A stretch of 41,661 bases of DNA from Prolixibacteraceae bacterium UBA1413 (GTDB lineage Bacteria; Bacteroidota; Bacteroidia; Bacteroidales; Prolixibacteraceae), in NCBI GenBank assembly GCA_002304925.1, contig DBPT01000002.1:1-41661 (forward strand), in the 5' to 3' direction. The notes under the pieces were generated by a model. It saw only the letters and a list, made by a program, of their open reading frames with translations. It was not told the origin of the DNA and did no database searches. Position numbers and translations under genes: made by a program. Below, piece by piece: positions 9,111 to 16,830 of this stretch (positions are counted from its first letter, which is position 1; every line of letters starts with the position of its first letter).

Positions 9111-10919
9111 ATGCGAAAAAGTTTGACTTTCCTCCTGTTGCTGGCAACCCTGGGGGTTGCCGGGAACGGCCCCTGGCAGCCTGCCGGGGACCGTATCAAA
9201 ACCCCGTGGGCCGAAAAAGTGGACCCCACCCTTCCGCTGCCGGAATACCCCCGGCCGCTGATGGTCAGGGAATCGTGGCTGAACCTCAACGGATTGTGGG
9301 ATTATGTCATCCTGCCAAAAGGAAAATACATCCCCGACCGCTTTGAAGGGAAGATCCTGGTTCCCTATCCCGTGGAATCCAGCCTTTCGGGGGTCCAGAA
9401 AAACGTGGGTGAAAACCATGAACTGTGGTACCACCGGACTTTTACCCTTCCGCCAGGCTGGAAAAACAAAAAAGTGCTACTCCATTTTGGCGCCGCCGAC
9501 TGGAAAAGTGATGTGTGGATCAACGACATCCTGATCGGCGGACACTCCGGCGGATACACCCCCTTCTCCTTTGACATCACTCCCTTCCTGCTGAAAAACA
9601 GTCCGCAAAAGTTGGTCGTCCGGATCTGGGACCCCTCAGACCGGGGCTATCAGCCTCGCGGCAAACAGGTGGAAAGGCCCCAGGGGATATGGTATACCCC
9701 CGTTACAGGGATCTGGCAGACCGTATGGCTGGAACCCGTTGGTGACACCCATATTTCGGGTCTGAAAACGGTTCCCGACATTGACGGGGGAACCCTGTCG
9801 GTCAAGGCAGCGGTTGAGGGAGCCCTCCCCGGGGACCTGGTGGAAATAAAAGTTCTGGAACAGGGCAGGGAGATTACCACCGCCAGGGGAGCTGCCGGTG
9901 TGGACGTGTTGGTCGGCCTGGCGGATGCCCGCCTCTGGAGTCCCGAAGACCCCTTCCTTTACGATATGGAGGTTACAATCCTCAGGGGAGGAGATGTCAT
10001 TGATAGGGTCAGCAGTTATTTTGGAATGCGGAAAATATCAACACGGCGCGACGCCCATGGAATTGTCAGGCTTCAGCTCAACAACCGGGATTATTTCCAA
10101 TTCGGCCCCCTTGATCAGGGCTGGTGGCCCGACGGGTTGTATACAGCTCCTGCCGACGAAGCCTTACTTTTTGACATTCGGAAGACCAAAGACTTCGGCT
10201 TCAACATGATCCGAAAGCATGTCAAGGTGGAACCCGCCCGATGGTACTACCATGCCGACCGGGAAGGCATCCTGGTTTGGCAGGACATGCCCAGCGGGGA
10301 CCGTTCCCCCCAGTGGCAGACCCGAAATTACTTCAGCGGGCAGGAACTGCGGCGGAGTGCGGCATCGGAAGAGAACTTCCGCAAGGAGTGGAAAGAGATC
10401 ATCGACCTGACTTATTCCAACCCTTCAGTAGTGGTATGGGTACCCTTCAACGAAGCATGGGGCCAGTTCAAAACCGAAGAAATCGTGGAATGGACAAAAA
10501 ACTACGACCCCTCACGGCTGGTGAATCCTGCCAGCGGAGGGAACCATTACGATACAGGTGACATGCTCGACATGCACAACTATCCCGATCCTGTCATGGG
10601 GTTGTATGACTCCAAAAGAAGCTGCGTACTGGGTGAATATGGCGGCATCGGCCTGGCCGTGGAAGGTCACCTCTGGGAAAAAGAGCGCAACTGGGGCTAC
10701 GTTCAGTACAAAACCCCGGAAGAAGCCACCGAAGCCTACGCAGGAATGGCGGAAAAGCTCAAAAAACTGATCCCTATGGGTTACTCCGCAGCCGTTTACA
10801 CCCAGACTACCGATGTGGAGATTGAAGTAAACGGATTGATGACCTACGACCGGAAAGTGATTAAAATGGATGAAAATCGCCTCCGCACAGTGAACCGGGA
10901 GGTGATTAATTCGCTTTGA
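9111..10919 (+). CDS. GH2 family glycosidase, exported
   Basis: Retaining glycosidase of family GH2 (beta-galactosidase/beta-glucuronidase/mannosidase group), here of the short three-domain type. It has a signal peptide MRKSLTFLLLLATLGVAG. The jelly-roll sugar-binding domain contains SWLNLNGLWDY and NHELWYHRTFTLP, and an Ig-like middle domain contains LWSPEDPFLYDMEV. The TIM barrel carries acid/base motif VWVPFNEAWG (Glu about 448) and nucleophile motif CVLGEYGGIG (Glu about 509). Two aromatic stretches (FGPLDQGWWPDGLYT) suggest a side-chain-binding pocket. It follows the GH43 gene by 32 bp. The precise sugar is not predictable. Its stop codon lies inside a 45-bp tandem repeat (see separate entry). 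Confidence 0.88.
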   Translation: MRKSLTFLLLLATLGVAGNGPWQPAGDRIKTPWAEKVDPTLPLPEYPRPLMVRESWLNLNGLWDYVILPKGKYIPDRFEGKILVPYPVESSLSGVQKNVGENHELWYHRTFTLPPGWKNKKVLLHFGAADWKSDVWINDILIGGHSGGYTPFSFDITPFLLKNSPQKLVVRIWDPSDRGYQPRGKQVERPQGIWYTPVTGIWQTVWLEPVGDTHISGLKTVPDIDGGTLSVKAAVEGALPGDLVEIKVLEQGREITTARGAAGVDVLVGLADARLWSPEDPFLYDMEVTILRGGDVIDRVSSYFGMRKISTRRDAHGIVRLQLNNRDYFQFGPLDQGWWPDGLYTAPADEALLFDIRKTKDFGFNMIRKHVKVEPARWYYHADREGILVWQDMPSGDRSPQWQTRNYFSGQELRRSAASEENFRKEWKEIIDLTYSNPSVVVWVPFNEAWGQFKTEEIVEWTKNYDPSRLVNPASGGNHYDTGDMLDMHNYPDPVMGLYDSKRSCVLGEYGGIGLAVEGHLWEKERNWGYVQYKTPEEATEAYAGMAEKLKKLIPMGYSAAVYTQTTDVEIEVNGLMTYDRKVIKMDENRLRTVNREVINSL

Positions 10920-10991
10920 AATTTCTTCATGGCATTGAACAGAGATGTGATTAATTCGCTCTGAAACTTCTTTATGGCATTGAACCGGGAC
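10891..10991. repeat. 45-bp tandem repeat across the GH2 stop codon
   Basis: Copies at 10891-10935 and 10936-10980 are nearly identical (each begins TGAACMGRGA and contains GTGATTAATTCGCT). A partial third copy runs 10981-10991. The first copy encodes the last GH2 residues NREVINSL and the stop; the second would encode NRDVINSL and a stop again. Confidence 0.85.
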
Positions 10992-11151
10992 AGATAACGA
11001 CCGCCGGCTTTTGCAGGATCCTGTCCCACGGGAATAGAGAGTCTTGTCCGGAGGTCAATGACGACTTCCTGGGTTTGCTTTAAATCAGGTGGTTTAATAA
11101 CGTTAAGTAACGGGAGGGGAAGGCGCTGTATGGTATTCCGTTCCGGAGAAA

Positions 11152-11457
11152 TCAGAAGAAACCCAGTTCCAGGCGGGCTTCTTCGCTCATCATTGATTTT
11201 TCCCAGGGGGGGTCAAAGGTAAGTTCTACCTCAGCGTCTTTGACGCCTTCCACGATCAGGGCCGACTGCCGGGCTTCATCCACCAGCATGTCGGCGACCG
11301 GACAACCGGGAGCTGTCAGGGTCATGATGATATGGGCGACATCGTTATCATCGACATCGACATTGTAAACCAATCCCAAATCATAGATGTTCACTGGGAT
11401 TTCCGGATCATACACATCCTTCAGGTTGGCGATGATCTGGTCTATTCGCTTATCCAT
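11152..11457 (-). CDS. sufT: SufT-like DUF59/MIP18 family iron-sulfur maturation protein
   Basis: Small cytosolic protein of the MIP18/PaaD family (DUF59), which helps deliver iron-sulfur clusters to target proteins. It starts MDKRIDQIIANLKDVYDPEIPVNIYD; the DPEIP(V)NIYDLGLVY motif and the TLTAPGCPVAD motif with its cysteine are the family hallmarks. The end, ELTFDPPWEKSMMSEEARLELGFF, matches the SUF-associated subgroup. The start codon is 1 bp from the sufE stop, so the two genes form one transcript. It is 101 aa, a usual size. Confidence 0.9.
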   Translation of the reverse strand: MDKRIDQIIANLKDVYDPEIPVNIYDLGLVYNVDVDDNDVAHIIMTLTAPGCPVADMLVDEARQSALIVEGVKDAEVELTFDPPWEKSMMSEEARLELGFF

Positions 11458-11458
11458 T

Positions 11459-11902
11459 TTATAAACCGTTCATTTCCATTGCCCTGTTAAAAGCAACAGC
11501 GTAAAGCCTTATTTGTTTAACCATGGCCAGCAAACCGTTGGCCCGTGTGGGAGAAAGGTGTTGGTTCAGCCCAATCTGATCGATAAAATAAAGCGGATGA
11601 TCCAGCAATTCCTTCGGGGATCGTCCCGAAACCACCTTTAACAGAAGCGCTACCAGCCCTCTAACGATCACCGCGTCGCTCTGGCCCCTGAACCAGATTA
11701 ACCCATCGCGGAATTCCGGGACCAGCCAAACCCGAGATTGACAGCCTTTGATCAGGTATTCGCCGCTCTTTTCCCAAGGATCCAGTTCAGGCAATTCATT
11801 TCCCAGTTCGATCAGGTAACTGTATTTGTCCATCCAGTCATCGAAAGCCGAAAATTCACCGATGATCTCCTGCTGTGCTTCATCAATGGTACTCATCACC
11901 AT
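11459..11902 (-). CDS. sufE: Cysteine desulfuration protein SufE
   Basis: Cytosolic sulfur acceptor that takes persulfide sulfur from SufS and passes it to the SufBCD scaffold. The active-site cysteine is in YLIKGCQSRVWLVPE (Cys about 54). Also present are FDDWMDKYSYLIELGNELP near the N-terminus and FIDQIGLNQHLSPTRANGL near the C-terminus, both standard SufE blocks. At 147 aa it has the normal length. Start ATG 11902 (MVMSTIDEAQ) or the ATG at 11896. It lies apart from sufBCDS, about 3.7 kb away, and shares an operon with sufT. It is divergent from rubrerythrin across a 192-bp gap in which no convincing promoter was found. Confidence 0.94.
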   Translation of the reverse strand: MVMSTIDEAQQEIIGEFSAFDDWMDKYSYLIELGNELPELDPWEKSGEYLIKGCQSRVWLVPEFRDGLIWFRGQSDAVIVRGLVALLLKVVSGRSPKELLDHPLYFIDQIGLNQHLSPTRANGLLAMVKQIRLYAVAFNRAMEMNGL

Positions 11903-12094
11903 GGTTTTTATTTAAGGGGACAAAGGTGGGAATTTTTCACTTTCTCACAAGTGCGGCAGTAAAAAATGACGTTCCCCGATTGATCCCCCGCTCCTGTTTC
12001 CTTTCCATTGTTGCCAATTAAAAACTACCGCCGTGCAACAGCATAACGATTTTATGGTTACTTTTAGCACACTTAACCCATTAATTTAAATCAT

Positions 12095-12670
12095 ATGGAA
12101 TCATTAGAAGGAACCAGGACAGAACAAAACCTGCTGAAAGCTTTTGCAGGGGAATCACAGGCCCGCAACCGGTATGAGTTTTTCGCCAAGGAAGCCAGGA
12201 AGGAAGGGCTGGAGCAAATTGCAGCCCTTTTTGAGGAGACCGCCCTGAACGAAAAAGCTCATGCCAAGAAATTTTTCCGGTATCTTGAAGGGAGGATGGT
12301 CACCATCACCGCTTCCTATCCGGCAGGAAAAATCGGTACCACCCTGGAGAATCTTCAGGCAGCCGCCGAAGGCGAAAAAGAGGAATGGACGGAATTGTAT
12401 CCTGAATTTGCCAGGATTGCTGAGGAGGAAGGCTTTAAGCAGATTGCGGTCACCTTCAGGACCATTGCCAGAATAGAAGCCGCCCATGAAAACCGCTTCA
12501 GAAAGCTTTATCAAAATCTGGAAGAAGGCAAGGTCTTCGAAAAGAACGGCAAGGTGATCTGGAAATGCCGCGTGTGCGGATTCCTGCATGAAGCCGCTCG
12601 TCCGCCGAAAAAATGCCCCGCCTGCGACCATGACCAGGCCTATTTCGAACTGGAATGTGAGAATTATTGA
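12095..12670 (+). CDS. rbr: Rubrerythrin
   Basis: Non-haem di-iron peroxidase that reduces hydrogen peroxide in the cytosol of anaerobes. The four-helix bundle has Glu20 (AFAGESQARNRY), E53-x-x-H56 (LNEKAH), a Glu-rich central helix and E128-x-x-H131 (RIEAAHENRF). A C-terminal rubredoxin-like domain has two Cys-x2-Cys knuckles (C158/C161 in WKCRVCG and C174/C177 in KKCPACDHD). The length of 191 aa is standard. It stands just upstream of an exported protein gene. An upstream TACTTTTA at 12059-12066 is a one-mismatch match to the -7 consensus. Confidence 0.96.
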   Translation: MESLEGTRTEQNLLKAFAGESQARNRYEFFAKEARKEGLEQIAALFEETALNEKAHAKKFFRYLEGRMVTITASYPAGKIGTTLENLQAAAEGEKEEWTELYPEFARIAEEEGFKQIAVTFRTIARIEAAHENRFRKLYQNLEEGKVFEKNGKVIWKCRVCGFLHEAARPPKKCPACDHDQAYFELECENY

Positions 12671-12677
12671 AACCTGC

Positions 12678-13919
12678 ATGCATGGAATGAGACACCTTCC
12701 GGTACTCCTCATCTTTCTTCACTTGTGGGTCCTGACTGTTTCCGCACAGACCGGGGGACCGCCGCAAGATATGATCGTGGAATACGACGGGATCCCTTTC
12801 ATGCCCTATTCCAAAGGAATCACAGAGAATTCGCTGGTGGTTTCGCCGGAAATCGCCCGAATGAGACCTTCTCAGGTCATCCTGCTGAAGAAAAAACTCC
12901 TCTGGTGTTTGGAGCTCTTTTCCCGGCATTCCTTGTTCAATCCATTGAACGGGCTGAGAGTCACTTTCACCGGGAACATTCTGCCTCCCGAAGTCCGTGG
13001 AGACAAAGAGCGATGGATCCCTTTGCGTTTTGATACGGAGATTTTCACCACCCTGGCCAGGGACTCCCAACCTGTCTGGGAGCCTTTTCCCGATGCCAGG
13101 GTCACCCTCTATTTCAATCATCCTGAAAAACTAGTCGGAACTCCGGTGATCAATGAAATCTTTGCGGAACCCAGGCAAACCGGCACATTTTTCAACCATC
13201 CCCTACTGGACAGGATTTCGGTCCCCAACAGGATTGTGGTAATGAAAAACCATAGCCTGCCGCTCTTTGAACCGGTTTCACGGGAAGACTTTCTTCTCAC
13301 CCTGATCAGTTACTTCCAGGCATCCATTGAAAAGGAGGAAAATAAAAAGCCCCATCTGGGGGTGCTTTCCGAAAAACCTGAAAAAGAGGACCCCAGGGAA
13401 ACGGAACTCAAGAAATTCTCCCAGGACCTGGAAAAGATCAGGAAAGTGGACCCCGAACTGGCGGAAAAACTGATGCAGGCATATCTTTCCGCAGGAATCG
13501 CTTCTCCGGAAAAAGAGAATGCACAATCCGGTTCAGCCCGGGTAGACCTGAACATCGTCCTCAATTCGTGGCGTGAAGCAGTCCGGAAATTAAAGGCAGA
13601 AATGAATGCCATGTCGCCCATGGAGCGGAAATCACAGGCCTGGTGGTCGAATAACGAAGAGAGCAATGTTTCGGGCCTCACCCCTTCGGGCTACAGCGGG
13701 TCAAGGCCGCTGGTCAGACTGAACAAGAACCTGATCGACCGGACCAGGCCGTCATCATCCATTCAGCTGATCGTCATAGAATGGTCGATGATTCCGGGAA
13801 CGGAATTTGAAGAGACCGGCGGGTACAACCTCGCCTTCTCAAAACTGTCACAACTCAGTCAGCAGGAAAAGCTCTGGGAGGAGGTTTTCCGAATGCTGGA
13901 ACCGAAAGATGAAATGTAA
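12678..13919 (+). CDS. Exported protein of unknown function
   Basis: Not recognised. The frame is open from 12588, but the first 90 bp overlap rubrerythrin, so ATG 12678 (MHGMRHLPVLL) or 12687 is preferred; this leaves 7 or 16 bp after the rubrerythrin stop. A signal peptide ends near TVSAQ. The body has a hydrophilic N-terminal domain (MIVEYDGIPFMPYSKGI and several LYFNHPEK-type strands) with no cysteine pattern. A charged, probably helical or coiled stretch (KKPHLGVLSEKPEKEDPRETE, KKFSQDLEKIRKVDPELAEKL) follows at about residues 225-280. A C-terminal part contains WSMIPGTEFEETGGYNL. Likely periplasmic. It could be co-transcribed with rubrerythrin and the next gene. Confidence 0.6.
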   Translation: MHGMRHLPVLLIFLHLWVLTVSAQTGGPPQDMIVEYDGIPFMPYSKGITENSLVVSPEIARMRPSQVILLKKKLLWCLELFSRHSLFNPLNGLRVTFTGNILPPEVRGDKERWIPLRFDTEIFTTLARDSQPVWEPFPDARVTLYFNHPEKLVGTPVINEIFAEPRQTGTFFNHPLLDRISVPNRIVVMKNHSLPLFEPVSREDFLLTLISYFQASIEKEENKKPHLGVLSEKPEKEDPRETELKKFSQDLEKIRKVDPELAEKLMQAYLSAGIASPEKENAQSGSARVDLNIVLNSWREAVRKLKAEMNAMSPMERKSQAWWSNNEESNVSGLTPSGYSGSRPLVRLNKNLIDRTRPSSSIQLIVIEWSMIPGTEFEETGGYNLAFSKLSQLSQQEKLWEEVFRMLEPKDEM

Positions 13920-13942
13920 TCCATTTTTATTCAATTCTTGCT

Positions 13943-14632
13943 ATGAACCGTTTACTCATTTTTTCGTTACTTTTCACCATTTCCCTGGCACTTCCGGCCC
14001 AGGAACTTTTTTTCCCGTCAAAGGAAGGCATCAGGCTTACCTACCAAAACTTTGACAAAAAGGGCAAACCCACCGGAAAAGTCAAGTACACCATCAAGAA
14101 GGTCAAGCGCAACGGCGATGACATGGACATCACCTACCATTTGGAAGTGCTGGATGACAAGGAAGCCCAGCAATACGTTGATGATGAGGTGACCGTTCAG
14201 AAAAGAGGGGATAAGATGTTCTTAGATATGAGCAAATTCCTCAACAAGTCAGCTTTCCCCCAGAAGGAAGGAACTTCAACGGCTCTCGAAGTGACCGGCA
14301 ACCATATGGAATTGCCGTTAGTTCCTCTTCCGGGAACGTCCCTCCCCGACGCCTATGTTACCATTTCCATGAAAACGGGTTTGCTGAACATGAAAATGAC
14401 AGCCAATGTTTTCAACCGCAAGGTGGAGGCGGCAGAGAAGATTACGGTGAAAGGGAGGACCTTCAACGCGTTTAAAATTACCAGCGAAGTCAATTCGACC
14501 GTACTCGGGGTAAAAGTCAACACCAGAAGTGCCGAGTGGTACGCTTATGGTCTGGGAGTGGTGAAAAGTGAAAGCTACAACAAGAAAGGGGAAATTGAAA
14601 GCTCCATGGAACTCATAGAAATCCTGGAGTGA
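13943..14632 (+). CDS. Exported DUF3108/TapB-like protein
   Basis: Predicted periplasmic beta-rich protein of 229 aa with a clear signal peptide (MNRLLIFSLLFTISLALPAQ). The body alternates strands such as GIRLTYQNFDKKGKPTGKVK and YTIKKVKRNGDD with an ending YAYGLGVVKSESYNKKGEIE. The 'G-V-V-K-S' ending before a short acidic tail is what DUF3108/TapB-type proteins show; assignment rests on this overall pattern and not on a catalytic motif. It follows the preceding exported gene by 23 bp on the same strand, so the two are probably co-transcribed. Function unknown. Confidence 0.55.
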   Translation: MNRLLIFSLLFTISLALPAQELFFPSKEGIRLTYQNFDKKGKPTGKVKYTIKKVKRNGDDMDITYHLEVLDDKEAQQYVDDEVTVQKRGDKMFLDMSKFLNKSAFPQKEGTSTALEVTGNHMELPLVPLPGTSLPDAYVTISMKTGLLNMKMTANVFNRKVEAAEKITVKGRTFNAFKITSEVNSTVLGVKVNTRSAEWYAYGLGVVKSESYNKKGEIESSMELIEILE

Positions 14633-14641
14633 TCAACCCGG

Positions 14642-15610
14642 TCAGGTTTCTCTTCCCATTTTCCGTGCCACCAGGCTGATATAAAAAAGCTGGAAGGCGT
14701 GGTATATCATGATGGGGAGGAGGAACAATCCGGCGCCGCTGATGCCGGAGAACAACACAGCTGCAAACACCGAACCATGCATCAGTGATTTTTTCGATCC
14801 CGCAAACTGGCAGGTGATCCGGTCTTCCCTGCCGAAACGGAGGCAATCGCTCAGGAATCCCGTCAGGAAAAAGACGACAAAGAAAAGTGCCAGGACAATG
14901 GCCAGGAGGGCTGCAAGGACCGCCGGGCTGACCGTTTCGAACATGCCCGACATGAAGGATTTGCTGAATGATTCATAGACAATCAGCAGAATGATCATTT
15001 GGTCGAATCTCGACAACTGTTTCATCCTTCGGCTGATCCAGCCAAAAAAATAACGATTGAGCATCAATCCCAGGATGACGGGAAGGATGATCTGAACCAC
15101 CAATTGGAGGAAGATGCGGGGAAAATCAAAAGGTTCTCCGCTTCCGGCGAGGAACAGGCCCATCCAGAGCGGCGTAACCAGGATGCCGATCATCCCGGAA
15201 AGGCTGGCATTGAAGATGGCGCCAGGAATGTTCCCTCCGGCCATACTGACCATCACCACCGACGAAGAGACCGTTGACGGGAGGACGGCCAGGAAAAAGA
15301 CCGCAAGCCACAACATTTCAAAAGGAGTATCTTTCACCAGGGGATAAAAAGGGAGTACCAGCAAGGGAAAGAGGAGGAAAGTAACGGATTGAATCACCAG
15401 GTGCATCCGCCAGTTGCGCATCCCTTGCCTGACTTTTTCAGGATTTAATTTCAACCCGTACAGGAAAAAAATCATGAAAATCCCAACGTCAATGATCATA
15501 CCCAGGTTGGGGCGGCGGTCACCCATTCCCACCCCGGGAACCAACCAGGCCAAAAAGATCATAATGATCATTCCAATGATAAACCGATCGGGGATGAACC
15601 GGGTTTTCAT
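14642..15610 (-). CDS. SBF-like (YfeH-type) bile acid:sodium symporter family transporter
   Basis: Inner-membrane protein of about ten hydrophobic segments belonging to the SBF/bile acid:sodium symporter superfamily, YfeH-like branch. Visible features are GMIIDVGIFMIFFLYGLKLNPE at the N-terminus and LPSTVSSSVVMVSMAGGN in the middle (the discontinuous helix with the small-residue crossing). FNASLSGMIGILVTPLW and the C-terminal FAGSKKSLMHGSVFAAV follow. Cargo in this branch is unknown. Its ATG overlaps the sufS stop (ATGA, 15607-15610), implying translational coupling to the SUF operon. Confidence 0.85.
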   Translation of the reverse strand: MKTRFIPDRFIIGMIIMIFLAWLVPGVGMGDRRPNLGMIIDVGIFMIFFLYGLKLNPEKVRQGMRNWRMHLVIQSVTFLLFPLLVLPFYPLVKDTPFEMLWLAVFFLAVLPSTVSSSVVMVSMAGGNIPGAIFNASLSGMIGILVTPLWMGLFLAGSGEPFDFPRIFLQLVVQIILPVILGLMLNRYFFGWISRRMKQLSRFDQMIILLIVYESFSKSFMSGMFETVSPAVLAALLAIVLALFFVVFFLTGFLSDCLRFGREDRITCQFAGSKKSLMHGSVFAAVLFSGISGAGLFLLPIMIYHAFQLFYISLVARKMGRET

Positions 15611-16827
15611 ACCGCCAAAATCTCTTTTATCTTTTTCATTGCCGCGATGAACCTGTCAACCTCTTCCGGGGTGTTGTAAATTGCGAAGCTGGCCCGCACA
15701 GTTCCGGGGATCCCGAAATGTTCCATCACGGGGTCGGCACAATGATGGCCTGTCCTGACGGCAATGCCCATTTTATCGAGGAGCATTCCGGCATCATAAG
15801 GATGGATTCCCTTCATGTTGAAGGAGATCACCCCTGATTTACGGGGGCTGGTTCCGTAAATGGTCACCCCTCCGATTTTCGAAAGTTCTTCTGTGGCCAT
15901 CTCCAGGAGCATTTTTTCATGCTTTTCAATGTCGGCGAACCGCGTCTTTGAAAGAAAGGCCAATGCTGCTCCGAAGCCTGCCACACCGGTGATATGGGGG
16001 GTCCCGGCTTCGAATTTGTATGGAAGTTCATTGTATGTGGTTCCGGAGAAGCTGACTTCGGAAATCATTTCACCCCCTCCCTGATAAGGCGGTATGGCAT
16101 CCAAAAGCTCCCGTTTGCCGTAAAGAACCCCCACCCCGTTGGGGCCATACATTTTGTGGGAAGAGAAAGCATAAAAATCGGCATCCAGTTCCTGCACATC
16201 CACCGCTATATGCTGAACCGCCTGGGCACCATCCACAAAAACCGTCACCCCCGAAGCATGGGCCAGGCCGGCAATTTCTTTCACCGGGTTGATGGTTCCC
16301 AAAACGTTGGAAACATGACAAACCGCGATCAGCCTGGTCCTGGAGTTTATCAACCGCTTCAGCTCTGGAAGTTCCAGTTCTCCTTTTTCATTGAAATCCC
16401 ATCTGACAATCCTCGCCCCCTTTCTTTGCGCCGTCATCTGCCAGGGGACGATATTGGAGTGGTGTTCCATCTCAGAGACGATGATCTCGTCGCCTTCCCT
16501 GATAAAAGCCTCCCCGAAGGAAAATGCCGCCAGGTTAACGCTTTCGGTAGTCCCCTTGGTAAAAATAATCTCTTCACGCGATCCTGCATGAATGAACTGA
16601 GCCGTCAGGTCCCTGGAAGCTTCGAAAACCTGCGTGGTTTTGTCGGCCATAAAATGGGCGGCCCGGTGGATATTGCCGTAAAAATCAAGGGTCACCTGCC
16701 GTTCGGCCAGCAAAACATCGATGTTTTTCTGGGTTGAGGCCGCACTGTCGAGGTAGACCAGCGGCTTTCCGTATACCTGTTGTTTAAGTACCGGGAATTG
16801 GTTCCTGATTTTTTGAATGTCTATCAT
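15607..16827 (-). CDS. sufS: Cysteine desulfurase SufS
   Basis: PLP enzyme that removes sulfur from cysteine (and selenium from selenocysteine) for iron-sulfur cluster assembly. The PLP lysine is K225 in FSSHKMYGPNGVGV, and the persulfide cysteine is C363 in RTGHHCADPVM. FVDGAQAVQHIAVD and HHSNIVPWQ are also diagnostic of the type II (SufS) group. At 406 aa the length is standard. It begins 3 bp after the sufD stop and its own stop overlaps the start of the SBF transporter. Confidence 0.97.
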   Translation of the reverse strand: MIDIQKIRNQFPVLKQQVYGKPLVYLDSAASTQKNIDVLLAERQVTLDFYGNIHRAAHFMADKTTQVFEASRDLTAQFIHAGSREEIIFTKGTTESVNLAAFSFGEAFIREGDEIIVSEMEHHSNIVPWQMTAQRKGARIVRWDFNEKGELELPELKRLINSRTRLIAVCHVSNVLGTINPVKEIAGLAHASGVTVFVDGAQAVQHIAVDVQELDADFYAFSSHKMYGPNGVGVLYGKRELLDAIPPYQGGGEMISEVSFSGTTYNELPYKFEAGTPHITGVAGFGAALAFLSKTRFADIEKHEKMLLEMATEELSKIGGVTIYGTSPRKSGVISFNMKGIHPYDAGMLLDKMGIAVRTGHHCADPVMEHFGIPGTVRASFAIYNTPEEVDRFIAAMKKIKEILAV

Positions 16828-16830
16828 GTT

